64,000 nucleotides of DNA from Lineus longissimus (GCF_910592395.1 NC_088311.1:14324501-14388500), one strand, 5' to 3'. Shown: positions 12,706 to 22,982, numbered from the stretch's first letter. The notes: a model not told the origin generated them from the sequence alone. Program-made: numbers and translations.

Positions 12706-13261
12706 ATAGAATATGTTGTAGTAGGCTAGCATCCCGGCAGCCCGGTCATAAAGCAGCCTGCATTCAATACGGCAGCATACATTAAAATTCCACTTCCGGC
12801 AAGTTTTTTGCAAAAATGGATAGGCCATAATTATACGCATTGTGTTGTATGCATAACAACAGAATAGGATTAGCGGTATACACACAACCAGCCCGCTGAT
12901 AAGGCTATGCCATGCATACCAGTACACCCACAATCATACAGTTGCTCTGTATGCATTCACGGTACATCACTGTACATACTGAACAAAGGAATTTGGCGAT
13001 CAGTTGAAATAAGAGTGGAAAAACATCAAATTTAGCAGCTAAAGCAATCATATATTTAAAAATATTAGTAACTAATGACTGTAGGCCTTGTATACTTGCA
13101 GTAAGTATGCTGCACTGAGCTATCGTGAGGCCTTTTGAACGGAAAAAGCCAATGAAAGTAGGACAATTGACCATCTGGTTGGCGCAATTTCCGGTTTGAG
13201 TTTTTCCCGGGAAGTTTTGCTGCAGCCTCGTCCCAAGTCAATGCGCCCCCACCAATTCGTT

Positions 13262-13440
13262 TAAAGTGAATTAAATATATTACCTTTATGCACCTTTCAG
13301 TAGCCTTTAGCCGCCTCTAATGCACTATTAGTGCACCCTAAAGTTCTGCTTGAAGATATATACATCTTTCTGCATTATTAAGCCAAACTTGAAGGTGCTT
13401 AAAAGTCGGATTTCGTCCAGTGGGATTGAAATATTTGGAA
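13262..13440 (+). repeat. Dispersed repeat, copy 2
   Basis: Related to 6,870-7,065 in the same orientation. Shared blocks are tatgcacctttca, taatgcactatta, gcattattaagccaaactt and gatttcgtcc. It lies just left of the Harbinger element. Confidence 0.6.
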
Positions 13441-13892
13441 ACTACAACTTTGTCATAGCTTAGGTATCTTTGATATACCGTTGATCACCCGAGGGTGTTC
13501 TTTATTGATGGCAGAAGTAAGAAGTTGAGTAAAAACCTGCTGAGGTCTCACTAGCCAGTGGTGATCAGGTCTGGATTGTACCCTCAAAACACTAGGGCCC
13601 ATATTCACGAAGGATGTTTAGCCACCGATTTGCTTAGACATGTCTATCTTCTAATCACTGTTTAAAACAGGCTTGTCCACGTCTGTCTAAACACCCCTGA
13701 TTATTGCATTTCACGAAGGGCGATGATCAGCCGTTTATATGTCCGTGTATAACTCAACGATTGGGCCCTGTTTTAGTCAACGCGGCGAGCGAAGAATCAT
13801 GTAATTTGAATACGTAACCGGTCGGACAATAGATCGGCGTGTCCAGAGCTTGTAGGAGCGTCGCGTTTGCGGGAAGATTCTCCACCCAGTCA

Positions 13893-15448
13893 TGTCGAAG
13901 AAACGGGCCGATAATTTCACGCTTGAGCAGCGTATGGGTCTCATAGCATGCATAAAAAAAGGAAAGCTGTAATAGAAGACAAGCGCTCGGATACTGCGGC
14001 AGACCAAAAGAAGCAGGTTGCTTGGGACACCATCGCTAAAGAAATGGCAGCTCTTTTCCCTGAGAGGGCAAAAACACCGTCAAAGGATTTAAAGGATTTG
14101 TGGCGACGCATGAAGAATAAAGCCAAGGCTACTGCTCGTGCGGTCAAGGTGGATATCATACAAACGGGAGGAGGTGAAGCGGTCAAAGGAGATCTTTCCG
14201 AGGAAACTGAGGCTATTCTGAACATAATAGTAGGAGAGTTGAAGCAGATCCACAACGAATGGGATGATGACGGGTTCCCCTCAGATCAGGGGAATGAGGA
14301 AACCCAGGCCAATTCCCAGCATTCGCTGTCCTCTGCCATCTCCGAATTTGATTTGGATGAAACTTTCACTGAATATCCTGATTCACTATCGGGGTGCTCA
14401 TCGAGTGCTAAGCCCGCCGGCGGTAGAACCACTGAAACTCAGGATGCTAGGTAAGGGCTTTTCCTTTTATGCATTATCTATCATTGCCCCCCCCCCCCCA
14501 CAAAGTCATGTTTTACATTTGAAAGAACAATGGTCATCAACTTAAAGATATATCTACATTTAACACGGCAACCATGATATACAATCGTGTAATACTGGCA
14601 CAACTCAACAAGCATGATAAAGGCCTCTAGACAATTACAAGGAAAGGGGAATACCGTTATGAATTGTTTACATTTATTGCAAATCTGTTCCGTTGATACA
14701 TTCACCCGCTCTCGTTTGCAGGAAAGAAATGATCTGGCCGTTGCCTACAACAAGGAAGGATATTGGAGGTCAACCTAGTACCACAACTAGTAGTACCAGA
14801 AACACTGGAAAAGGCAAAAGTACCTCAAAGGGTGACAAAGTTGAAATGTACGTACATATGTGTTCTTACATATTCCTACAATACATGGCAATCTGTTTCT
14901 TAATATGACGTTCTTAATGTACCCACACTCGACTCTTCGAAAAATGCAAACCGTGTCATCCATGAACCACATAACAGGAAACGATACGGCACTGAAATTA
15001 AAACAGTGCTATCCCTTATGCATTTCGTCCATAAAATAGCAGGAAACGCCACTGGAATTAAAACAATGGTTTATAGATACCAACCAGTAACAGTAAACGT
15101 TACATCAAATCGATTTACGAGTAAAGGGGAACCACGTCACTCAAGTCCATGCATTCATTTTTCAGGCAAGCGAAACCTCCATCTGTCGCGTCTACTGTCT
15201 CTCTCCCTACATCCCCAGTGCTCTCGAAGGCCGATGCTGCACTTGGCTACCTGAAAGAGGAACATGAGGCAAAAATGAAATTGATCCAATATGAAATCGA
15301 ATCTGCTGTGGTGCAGAGGGAAGTTGCTGTGGAACAGAAGAAAGCCGCTATGATGCAGCAGACCATCGCAAAATCGAAGAAGGTCGCATATGATGCCAAA
15401 GCTGAATTTTACATGGAAAAACGTAGGAGGCTTTGTATTGACCTATAA
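13893..15448 (+). CDS. Harbinger Myb/SANT-like DNA-binding protein, three exons
   Basis: Exon 1 is 13,893-14,450 (donor GTAAGG), exon 2 is 14,722-14,847 (acceptor tttgcag, donor GTACGT) and exon 3 is 15,166-15,448 (acceptor tttttcag). The phases agree across both introns. The N-terminal ~80 residues (MSKKRADNFTLEQ to LWRRMKNKAKATAR) fit the Myb_DNA-bind_5 trihelix fold. The middle is acidic and low-complexity, and exon 3 encodes a coiled coil (KEEHEAKMKLIQYEIES). In PIF/Harbinger elements this partner brings the transposase to the ends and the nucleus. The ATG at 13,893 is in a different frame from the rest: a run of seven A at about 13,952 shifts it by one. This is either a mutation or a base-call error. 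Confidence 0.8.
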
Positions 15449-15488
15449 TCACAGCCAGGGTTTCTCTTGAATAAAAATATCTGAAGAC

Positions 15489-15689
15489 CTACTGGAAGTG
15501 TTCTGTTATGAATCTGTCTCTAAAAAGGTTGCCTCGCATATTTGCCTCGACTTGGTGAGCCTCCAAATCTGGCTGCTGGTACAGCGCTGCGCGGGGGTCA
15601 TCATCTTGCGGCGGGACGGCATCATTTCGTTGAATTGCAAGGTTGTGAAGACAAGCCGTGGCGACAATAATAGCCATGCTTCTCTGCAA
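15489..15689 (-). CDS. Harbinger transposase, C-terminal exon
   Basis: On the minus strand an acceptor ttcttattcag precedes LQRSMAIIVATACLHNLAIQ and ends FRDRFITEHFQ plus stop. This is the usual C-terminal tail of DDE_Tnp_4 transposases (hydrophobic helix with LHN). It is in phase 0 with the catalytic exon that ends at 16,007. No stop or shift lies within it. Confidence 0.78.
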   Translation of the reverse strand: MQRSMAIIVATACLHNLAIQRNDAVPPQDDDPRAALYQQPDLEAHQVEANMRGNLFRDRFITEHFQ

Positions 15690-16006
15690 CTGAATAAGAA
15701 AACTGGGTGACATATTTGCTCTCTTGGGTGATTACTGACTTTGCTGGAGTGTTGAGATCGACCCTTTTCTTGTTAACAAGAGATTCTTGAGTTGTTTATG
15801 TATCTCAATGTTACAGAAGTATCTGTTTAGCCTGTAAAATGGCTTACTTGTATCTGATCTCATCATAATGTCAAATTAATGCGAACTACAATTATAGTAG
15901 GAAACACCACTTCCCAGGCAGCCAAGCACAGTCTGAGTCTGTTTTTTTCCCCATTTCCAAACAAGTGCTGCCACTTGGAAAGTGGTAATATAGGTGTGAT
16001 ACTTAC

Positions 16007-16426
16007 CCGACATCGAAGACAATTGTGTTCGCCGACAGAGTGGAATCGTTTCTTCCATATGCCATATGCCCTTTCTATCTGCGCTATGTTATAGCTTCTT
16101 TGTGCGGGTGTGGTCGGATTGCGAATGGGTGTCAGCATGTACGAGCGGCAAGTGTAGGCTGGGTCCCCGAGAAGAATTTCACGATTTTCCCCGTTTTCGA
16201 ATTTCCTGAACAAGCGGGACTCTTCAAACACTCTTGAATCGTGGGCCGATCCATACCATCGTGTAACCACAGATGTGAACATCATCTTGTGGTTACACGT
16301 AAACTGGCAGTTGAGGCTGTAATAACGTTTCCTGTTTACGTAACGTACGGCGTCCTCACCTCCTGGGCTAACGATTGCAACGTCGGTCCCGTCGATGGCA
16401 CCGATCACCCCAGGGAATTCGGCATT
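16007..16426 (-). pseudogene. Harbinger transposase, DDE catalytic exon (5' side cut off)
   Basis: Encodes the DDE_Tnp_4 nuclease core: GVIGAIDGTDV (first Asp), SVVTRWYGSAHDSRVF, LGDPAY (second Asp) and IERAYGIWKKRF (Glu). It ends at a GTAAGT donor (16,001-16,006). All three catalytic acids are present. The upstream part of the same exon is displaced to 22,983 by the DIRS insertion, so no intact transposase can be read across this locus. Before the insertion the protein would have had about the usual length for the family. Confidence 0.85.
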
Positions 16427-16436
16427 TTGTGTCATT

Positions 16437-16612
16437 CAAACTTACCTATGGAACACTTTTGCATGTTACTCCATTTGGGCTCAAACACAAGAGTATCCCT
16501 TTAATTTTCTAAAGGGAGACCTGAGTTAACAGCTCGGCCGCCAGGCGGCGCCCTGACCGATCCCGCGAGATCGCGCCGATCTCATGCCGCCATATTCAGT
16601 CTTTACTCTTGT
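16437..16612 (+). repeat. DIRS left inverted terminal repeat
   Basis: Starts caaacttacctatggaacac and contains tctaaagggagacctgagtt and a G/C-rich ccgccaggcggcgccctgac palindromic block. Its complement is at 22,764-22,937 with few differences (gagacctgag versus gagaactgag). It probably contains the promoter, but no TATA box is evident. Confidence 0.85.
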
Positions 16613-16906
16613 GCTTCTACGAAGCACATCGTTTTTTCAAAGCTGCCGTGAATTCGATTTAAAACCAAATTCAACCAGCCAAGTCTAGACGATTTTTGGG
16701 TTCATTCACCTACGGAGTAGACCGCCAAACTAATCTTGGCATTAGTATTGTCCAGTCTATTTAATTATAGACATTTTCTTAGCTAGCTTAGTCGACCCGG
16801 CTCCATTATTTTGATCTTGGTAGGGTAGAGTTAAGTAGGCTATTCTCCGCTCTATTGTAATAAACAAGACTCAGATCCATTGCAATAGTGTTTGATTCAA
16901 GTAGGC

Positions 16907-18400
16907 ATGTTTTCCTTTCCATTAATTATTGCGTCCTTTCTGGCCTACTTGGGGTTCCCAGTGTTTTTATTGTCATTGGTACCATTTTTTATATGGCGTA
17001 CCCCTCCGACGGCATCCTTTGTCTCACCACAAAGGAATGCGTCTGGTGGCGGGAAACGGGCCGCGAAGACGCCAAAACCCTCTTCCGGTTCCGTTTCCGG
17101 GCATATAACCCGGAGGTCTAGCAAACCTCCCGCCACCACCCCTTCCGTCAGCCGAGTTCCGGTTCCGGCCGCGGCTGCGAAGGATGCGGGATCTGACATT
17201 ATTAATGTCTGTGGTCCCAAGGGAGACTTACATCCAATAAGTCTCCAAGGGTTTAATATACCCCGGACCTCAGGGAACCTTCCGGTTCCCCTGTCGTCCG
17301 CTCCCCCGAGTACAAGCCCTTTGTACCCGCGGGAGCACCCTGCTTCCGGTCCGCCGATTGCAGTTCCGGTTACTGACGCGGGTTCCCGTTTTTCAGTAAC
17401 CGAAGACTCTACTGGGGGTTTTTCTCAGTCTTTACTGCGAAATAACCCCAGTCCTCACGGACACAGTAGAGTAGGGCCGGACCTTATAACGCCACCTCCG
17501 AAACGCCATGCGTCTTCGGTAACAGCGTTTCCGCCCTCCGTACCTCCTTCTAAAAGGGCTTCCGGTAGCTCCATACCGGCGAAGGAGTTACGGGCATTTC
17601 CGGTTTCGGACTTCGTCCTACCGGAAATGCAGGCACCTTCCTACGTTGGCCAACCTCTTGGGTGGAACCAACCGGAAGTGCCACCCCCTCCTCGTAGCAG
17701 AGGCGTCGTTCCCATGGAACGAGCTACGCAGAGAGGACATCTGAACTCTGGTTCAGAATATGGGCAACTTCCGCTTCCGGAAGACCCATTCGCCCGCACA
17801 TACGGCTTCCAGGGTTCGCTTATGCGCTCACCCTCGCCTCAACCGCCCGTCGTTGAGAGAAGCCGCACGTCGGGTCCGGAACCCGAGTCGGGACAGCAAC
17901 TGTCCCAGCTCATCCAGATGGTAGCAGGTCTTTCTGATAGACTCAGCCATCTGGAGCAGGGTTCCGGTTCCTCTGGTGCGCCTGGTCCCATCGGATACCC
18001 ACCATCCGACTCCTCTATTTTAGAGGAATTTTCTGAGAACGAGAGTTCTCAGCCAGGCTACCGCTCCCCCAATCAGGAGGAGCTGTCACCAGAGGAGGCC
18101 AGTATCCTGTCGGATATGAGGACACTCAGATCCTTGATCAGAGCGTACCTCCCGCAGGATCTGTGCCCTACCCCGCCGGAACTGCCAGCCTTGTCAACAC
18201 CGACCTTTTCACTCTGGGGACAGGAAGTGGATCCCAATCCACAGGTTGCTCAAGGCTCCACTCGGGCACTTGAATTCCTTCCTCCCTCCCCGTCGGTGTT
18301 AGCAGTCTCTGAACTTTTGGAGCGTACAATCAGAGACTCACAAGGCGCCCACCAACGTACTTCCATCCCTGTCCTTCCGGCAGTCGGACCGGAAGCTTGA
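16907..18400 (+). CDS. DIRS Gag-like protein, N-terminal part
   Basis: A long open frame rich in Pro, Ser and Gly (about 498 codons from the ATG at 16,907). Short acidic and glutamine-rich patches (QQLSQLIQMVAGLSDRLSHL, probable coiled coil) occur near residues 335-355. The first ~30 residues are hydrophobic and atypical of Gag, so the true start or an exon boundary may lie near 16,990. The frame ends with TGA at 18,398-18,400. The same frame continues at once into 18,401-19,195, so this is one Gag interrupted by a single stop. Gag forms the particle in this class, and no zinc knuckle is visible. Confidence 0.6.
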   Translation: MFSFPLIIASFLAYLGFPVFLLSLVPFFIWRTPPTASFVSPQRNASGGGKRAAKTPKPSSGSVSGHITRRSSKPPATTPSVSRVPVPAAAAKDAGSDIINVCGPKGDLHPISLQGFNIPRTSGNLPVPLSSAPPSTSPLYPREHPASGPPIAVPVTDAGSRFSVTEDSTGGFSQSLLRNNPSPHGHSRVGPDLITPPPKRHASSVTAFPPSVPPSKRASGSSIPAKELRAFPVSDFVLPEMQAPSYVGQPLGWNQPEVPPPPRSRGVVPMERATQRGHLNSGSEYGQLPLPEDPFARTYGFQGSLMRSPSPQPPVVERSRTSGPEPESGQQLSQLIQMVAGLSDRLSHLEQGSGSSGAPGPIGYPPSDSSILEEFSENESSQPGYRSPNQEELSPEEASILSDMRTLRSLIRAYLPQDLCPTPPELPALSTPTFSLWGQEVDPNPQVAQGSTRALEFLPPSPSVLAVSELLERTIRDSQGAHQRTSIPVLPAVGPEA

Positions 18401-19195
18401 TGTAAACCGGGGAAGTTGTTCACGGCACAACTTCCTCCCGTTAGGCAGTACCGCGCTGACTATTATCGAGTTAGCTCGGCCGGCTGTCCAGCTGCAGCAT
18501 CGACTTCCATATTAAAGGACGATGTACAGCTGGACCAACTCGTGCCTAGGGTGACCTCCTCCTCGGCTTACCGAGACCTTAGAGCACAAGAGGGTCTGGC
18601 CAAAAACACGTTAGCGGTGCTCTCCTACGCAGAGCACACTAACCTGGCACTAGCCAGATCCCTAAAAGATAATGAGTCACTATCTGATGACACAAAATCG
18701 CTTGTGACATCCTTGTCACATTCGATTAGACACGCTATTGCGCTGTCCGCCAAGACCGCAGCAAATAGCGTCCTACTCCGTAGAGACGCCGCACTGGGCT
18801 CTCTCAATGTCATCAGATCCCTCCAGCTGGAAGGGGCCTTAAGAACCGCTCCTATGGACGGTTCTTTCCTGTTCGCAGATTCTGTACAAGAGGCGGCTCA
18901 AGCACAGAAAGATTGGGACAAATTATATGCCCCCACTGCGACACAGAGGGCCAAGACCTCTCTACCTAACGCTAGAAAGATAGAGAGGCCCCAGCAGGCA
19001 TCGGGTTCAATCCCGTACGCCAGGCAGGTCCTGCCTAGGCCTACCCCGCCTAGTCAGCCTGCTCCTGCTGGATCCTTCCGACGGGAAGCGGAGGGTCGCC
19101 GGACTGGAAAGAGGAAAAATACTTCCTCTAACCAGGGTGGATCCGGTCCGACTAAGCACTCCTTTCGCCCAAGGGGTGCTGGCCGGAAGAGGTGA
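18401..19195 (+). CDS. DIRS Gag-like protein, C-terminal part after in-frame TGA
   Basis: Continues the 16,907 frame after one TGA. It contains a helical segment (LVPRVTSSSAYRDLRAQEGL to RSLQLEGALRTAP) and a strongly basic C-terminus (REAEGRRTGKRKN, RPRGAGRKR) likely to bind RNA. A similar Gag C-terminal half is typical of DIRS elements. Its last 59 nt overlap the RT frame, which lies in +1. Readthrough, a nonsense mutation or a sequencing error could explain the stop. Confidence 0.62.
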   Translation, partial: CKPGKLFTAQLPPVRQYRADYYRVSSAGCPAAASTSILKDDVQLDQLVPRVTSSSAYRDLRAQEGLAKNTLAVLSYAEHTNLALARSLKDNESLSDDTKSLVTSLSHSIRHAIALSAKTAANSVLLRRDAALGSLNVIRSLQLEGALRTAPMDGSFLFADSVQEAAQAQKDWDKLYAPTATQRAKTSLPNARKIERPQQASGSIPYARQVLPRPTPPSQPAPAGSFRREAEGRRTGKRKNTSSNQGGSGPTKHSFRPRGAGRKR

Positions 19196-21299
19196 CTCCC
19201 CCCTCCTTTCTCCTCCCGGACGCAAAAAGGAGCCGACTCCGGTAGTCGGGGGCCGTCTGCAAAAATTTGCAGACATTTGGGACGATTGGTGCCCAAAGGG
19301 GTCCCCAGTCCCAAACATGTTGAGGTACGGAGTGAAACTAGATTTCAACCGTACCCCCCCGACTACCATATATCCAACCCCAGTTCAGCCACCGAAGGAC
19401 CCAGTCAAGGCCTCTGCCCTCCAAGCAGAGGTCGCGACATTACTGGAGAAGCAAGCTATCCAGGTCCTTCAAGATCCATGCTCCCCCGGCTTTTACAGCC
19501 ACGTTTTCTTGGTTCCCAAGAAAGCAGGGACATGGAGGCTGATCATAGACCTTTCCAGGTTAAACACCTTCTTGAATGTTCCTCATTTCAAGATGGAAAC
19601 CACCAGGTCTATAGCAACGGCGATACAGCCCAACGATTGGGCGGTATCGATGGATTTAATGGATGCGTACTTACATGTACCGATCCATCCAGACTATCAA
19701 CACTTCCTTCGATTCCATTACGAAGGAAAGACGTATCAATTCAGGGCCCTGCCGTTCGGTCTGGCATCGGCACCCCTAATTTTTACGATGATAGTCACAG
19801 CCTTCGTCGCTCCCTTTCACGTGATGGGGTTCAAGCTCCATCACTACCTAGACGATTGGCTACTCCGTTGCAAATCGCGGGAACTACTACTGCAACAACT
19901 TCAGGTTCTAAAGCAAAAAGTAGTTTCCGCAGGTTGGATTATCAACGAAACAAAGTCAGAATTCATACCATCCCAAGACTTCGTTTACGTTGGAGTTCGG
20001 TTCCTTACGGCCATTGGGAAAATGCTGCCCCCCCTAGACAGGATAAAGAAAATTCTTCATCTCGTCGCAGAATTCAGAGGAAGGACTCAAGCTCCCGCAA
20101 GGCGATGCTTGAGCCTTTTGGGACTTCTGAATTCGGCAGCAGACCAAATCCCCCTTGGCCGTCTATATATGCGTCCCATCCAGATGTTTCTAATGTCTCT
20201 ATGGAAACCCCACAGGGACCCATTAGACAAGTTGGTATTGATACCTCAATACCTACTCAAGAACGTCTGGAACTTCTGGGAGTCGGAGACTCGTCTCCAA
20301 AGCGGTGTAGATCTTGCTCCACCGCCCCCAGAAGTGTCCCTGTTCACAGATGCTTCCCTACTAGGGTGGGGAGCACAACTGAACAACGGGGACATGTCCA
20401 TAAGAGGTCTATGGACAAGGGAGGAGACCATTCTTCCAATAAATATATTGGAAATGAAGGCTGTCCTTCTTGCCGTGAGGGCTCTTTCCCTTCGCCTGAA
20501 GAATCGGAGAGTAACCCTGTTCTCCGACAATTCTACAGTAGTAGCATATGTCAGGAGACAGGGAGGCACAAAGTCCGGCATTCTTTGCCAGCTAACTTGG
20601 GAGCTTTACCATCTTTGTGCCGACCTTGGAGTATCGATATGTGCCAGACATATACCGGGCAATCGCAACATCCTTGCCGACGCCCTGTCCCGTCAGAACA
20701 AGCTAGTTCAGACAGAGTGGACACTCCATCAGGAGATTGTAGACGACCTTTGTCGCCTTTGGCAATCTCCGAAGGTAGATCTGTTCGCCACCAGGCTGAA
20801 CAATCGCCTTCCCATCTATTACTCTCCACTTCCGGACGAAGAGGCCCTGGAAGTCGACAGCCTTACAGCCTCTTGGGTCGGGCTGAACGCATATGCGTTT
20901 CCACCCCTCCCTCTCATCCAACCAGTCCTGAACAAGATCTTGACCAGCCATCCGGTGAGAATAACTCTCATCGCACCTTGCTGGCCAAATCAGGCCTGGT
21001 TCCCAGCCTTGCTGGAGCTCCTGATAGATCACCCCAGGAGTCTTCCTACTTGGAAGCACCTCCTGTGGCACCCCCTGGGGAGATGCTACCACCAGAACCC
21101 TGGATTTTTCAAGTTTCACGCCTGGAACTTATCCAGTTGCATCTCCACCAGAGAGGCTTTTCGGACATCGCTGTCAAGCGCATGTCCGCACCTCAAAGGG
21201 GGTCTACCCTTGATGTGTATCAAGGAAAGTGGTCTACCTTCACTTCCTGGTGCAGGGAGAACGGAGTTAATCCGATCTCTCCCTCTATATACAGATTAG
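19137..21299 (+). CDS. DIRS reverse transcriptase / RNase H / methyltransferase-like polyprotein
   Basis: 720 open codons. RT motifs are VPKKAGTWRLIIDLSRLN near residue 125, VSMDLMDAYLHVPIH near 180, FGLASAP near 215 and YLDDWL near 238 (catalytic Asp pair present). RNase H follows with LFTDASLLGWGAQ, EMKAVLLA, LFSDNSTVVAY and LADALSRQ. The C-terminal third (VDLFATRLNN, SPLPDEEALEVD, LIAPCWPNQAW) matches the DAM-like methyltransferase domain found in DIRS elements. There is no ATG until about 19,317, so expression by +1 frameshift from Gag or internal initiation is likely. No stop or missing catalytic residue was seen. Confidence 0.88.
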   Translation: MDPVRLSTPFAQGVLAGRGDSPLLSPPGRKKEPTPVVGGRLQKFADIWDDWCPKGSPVPNMLRYGVKLDFNRTPPTTIYPTPVQPPKDPVKASALQAEVATLLEKQAIQVLQDPCSPGFYSHVFLVPKKAGTWRLIIDLSRLNTFLNVPHFKMETTRSIATAIQPNDWAVSMDLMDAYLHVPIHPDYQHFLRFHYEGKTYQFRALPFGLASAPLIFTMIVTAFVAPFHVMGFKLHHYLDDWLLRCKSRELLLQQLQVLKQKVVSAGWIINETKSEFIPSQDFVYVGVRFLTAIGKMLPPLDRIKKILHLVAEFRGRTQAPARRCLSLLGLLNSAADQIPLGRLYMRPIQMFLMSLWKPHRDPLDKLVLIPQYLLKNVWNFWESETRLQSGVDLAPPPPEVSLFTDASLLGWGAQLNNGDMSIRGLWTREETILPINILEMKAVLLAVRALSLRLKNRRVTLFSDNSTVVAYVRRQGGTKSGILCQLTWELYHLCADLGVSICARHIPGNRNILADALSRQNKLVQTEWTLHQEIVDDLCRLWQSPKVDLFATRLNNRLPIYYSPLPDEEALEVDSLTASWVGLNAYAFPPLPLIQPVLNKILTSHPVRITLIAPCWPNQAWFPALLELLIDHPRSLPTWKHLLWHPLGRCYHQNPGFFKFHAWNLSSCISTREAFRTSLSSACPHLKGGLPLMCIKESGLPSLPGAGRTELIRSLPLYTD

Positions 21300-22189
21300 T
21301 TGATTTCCTTATTGAATTATTCACGGAAAGACAACTATCTGTCACGGCTATAAAAGGGTACAAGTCCGCCATCGCTTCTACCCTCCGTGTTTTAAGCACC
21401 TGGGATCTTCGTTGGGAGGACCAAATAACCCCTCTTTTCAGAGGAATGTTATTAGAGCGTCCTAGACCGGTTCACAACACCCCTAAATGGGACCTTTCTG
21501 TTGTCCTTAAGGTGCTCATGAGGCATCCTTTTGAACCCATGTCTATTTCATCCATGAAATATCTGACACTCAAAACGGTCTTTCTAGTAGCCTTGGCTAC
21601 CGCCCAACGGAGATCAGAGCTCCATGCACTTTCTTTTAAGAAGCTGGCTTTTAGAGAGGGAGGGGAGGTTATCCTGGCTTTTATACCAGGATTTCTGGCG
21701 AAGAACCAGGGACCGGCCGCCTCTCGGCCCCCGGTTACTATTCCCTCTCTGTCAGGAACGATCTCTTATGATCTTCCTGACAGAACTTTATGTCCCGTCA
21801 GGGCCCTAAAGTTCTACATGAATAGGACAAAACCTCCCGGTATCCGCCAGGGGAGAGAGCGTTTGTTTTTGTCCTATAAGGAGGGAAATAAACGAGAGAT
21901 AGCGGCCGCCACTATTTCAAGGTGGATTGTGGAGACTATTCGTCTTTCCTACAACACCTTGAAGACTTCCTCTGATCTTCGTGCGCTAGCTAACATCTCA
22001 GCGCACGAAGTTAGAGCACTAGCCACCTCCTGGGCTAACTACCGAGGAGTTGCTCTTCAAGAAGTCGTTTCCGCTGCATGTTGGAGTAATCACTCCACAT
22101 TCTCTCGTTTCTACCTACGAGACGTTTCTTCCCTCGTAGATGGCATGCACACAATCGGCCCGATTGTGTCTGCGGGGCATGTTGTTTGA
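21000..22189 (+). CDS. DIRS tyrosine recombinase (YR)
   Basis: The recombinase reads in a frame overlapping the end of the RT frame by ~300 nt. Domain order is an N-terminal SAM-like part (GFSDIAVKRMSAP, STLDVYQGKWSTFTSWC), then the catalytic domain with Arg in TAQRRSEL, the HxxR box SAHEVRALATSW and the nucleophile Tyr in FSRFYLRD. The R-H-R-Y tetrad is complete. It integrates the circular cDNA. The same frame is open all the way back to 19,277, but that upstream ~1.7 kb has no recombinase similarity and reads as an overlap of RT. The start given is a domain estimate. Confidence 0.88.
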
Positions 22190-22627
22190 TCCTGGCTAGA
22201 TCAAAAAGGGGGGGGGGAAGCCCGATTGAAGAGTCAAACGCGCATCTTGCGCCATTTTTGATATGCCCTATCTTCAACATCCAGGCAACCCCTAGTAGAC
22301 TAGAAAGGACGCAATTTCTTATTGTTGTTTAGCAATAACTCATTCTACACCCTTCAACATGCCTTACTTGCTCTAAGCTCTGTTGCCGGAAAGAAGATGG
22401 TTTTATTACGCAATTCTAGCGCTTTCCGGAGAATGGGTCTATTACTCTCTATAAAATGATTGTAATACCGAGATCAAAATACCGGTCCTCCGGTTCTCCC
22501 CATTTCTTTCCCCTGGCGGTCCTCCTTAGCTAATATGCCGGTGGTGCCTCCTGGATGGAACAACAGCTCAGCCTTAGGTAAGTCCTCGTTTCCCACCTGC
22601 AATAGGTAGCTGGGATTCGATGCAAAA

Positions 22628-22732
22628 GTGTTCCATAGGTAAGTTTGAATGACACAAAATGCCCATTTCCTTACAAGAAATGGCCATTTTGTTAGTTCAT
22701 ACTTACCTATGGAACACGGCCCTCCCGCCGTC
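22628..22732 (+). repeat. DIRS internal complementary region (ICR)
   Basis: The left half (gtgttccataggtaagtttg, then aatgacacaaaatgccc) is the complement of the left terminus. The right half (atttccttacaagaaatgg to tacctatggaacac) is the complement of the right terminus. In DIRS elements this segment templates joining of the two ends into a circle, so its junction defines the true element ends: near 16,427 on the left and near 22,982 on the right. Confidence 0.85.
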
Positions 22733-22763
22733 CCCACAAACGGGACATACTCTTTATTAACGC

Positions 22764-22937
22764 TCAAGAGTAAAGACTAAATATGGCGGCATGAGATCGG
22801 CGCGATCTCGCGGGATCGGTCAGGGCGCCGCCTGGCGGCCGAGCTGTTAACTCAGTTCTCCCTTTAGAAAATTAAAGGGATACTCTTGTGTTTGAGCCCA
22901 AATGGAGTAACATGCAAAAGTGTTCCATAGGTAAGTA
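22764..22937 (-). repeat. DIRS right inverted terminal repeat
   Basis: Complement of the left terminal repeat, from caagagtaaagactaaatat to ttccataggtaagtatga. The right end extends beyond the inverted repeat by about 45 bp to the Harbinger junction, matching the right half of the ICR. Confidence 0.85.
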
Positions 22938-22982
22938 TGAACTAACGAAATGGCCATTTCTTGTAAGGAAATGGGCAATTTC

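Larger units (their letters stand above)
16427..22982 (+). mobile_element. DIRS-type tyrosine-recombinase retrotransposon, near complete
   Basis: A ~6.5-kb insertion in the Harbinger transposase. The left terminal repeat (about 16,437-16,612) is repeated in inverted orientation at 22,764-22,937. An internal complementary region at 22,628-22,732 joins the complements of the left and right ends, including the flanking aaaatgccc and atttccttacaagaaatgg words. Inverted ends plus this internal region are diagnostic of DIRS-clade elements, which replicate through a circle and integrate with a recombinase instead of an integrase. Gag-like, RT/RNase H/methyltransferase and YR frames follow in order on the plus strand. 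No clear target duplication is seen, as expected. Confidence 0.88.

Noticed and set aside
16945-17220. Minus-strand frames under the DIRS Gag and RT
   Set aside because: Antisense shadows of biased codon usage.
19277-21000. Upstream part of the 970-codon frame as a separate protein
   Set aside because: No motif, and it overlaps the well-supported RT gene. Kept only as a finding about the open overlap.
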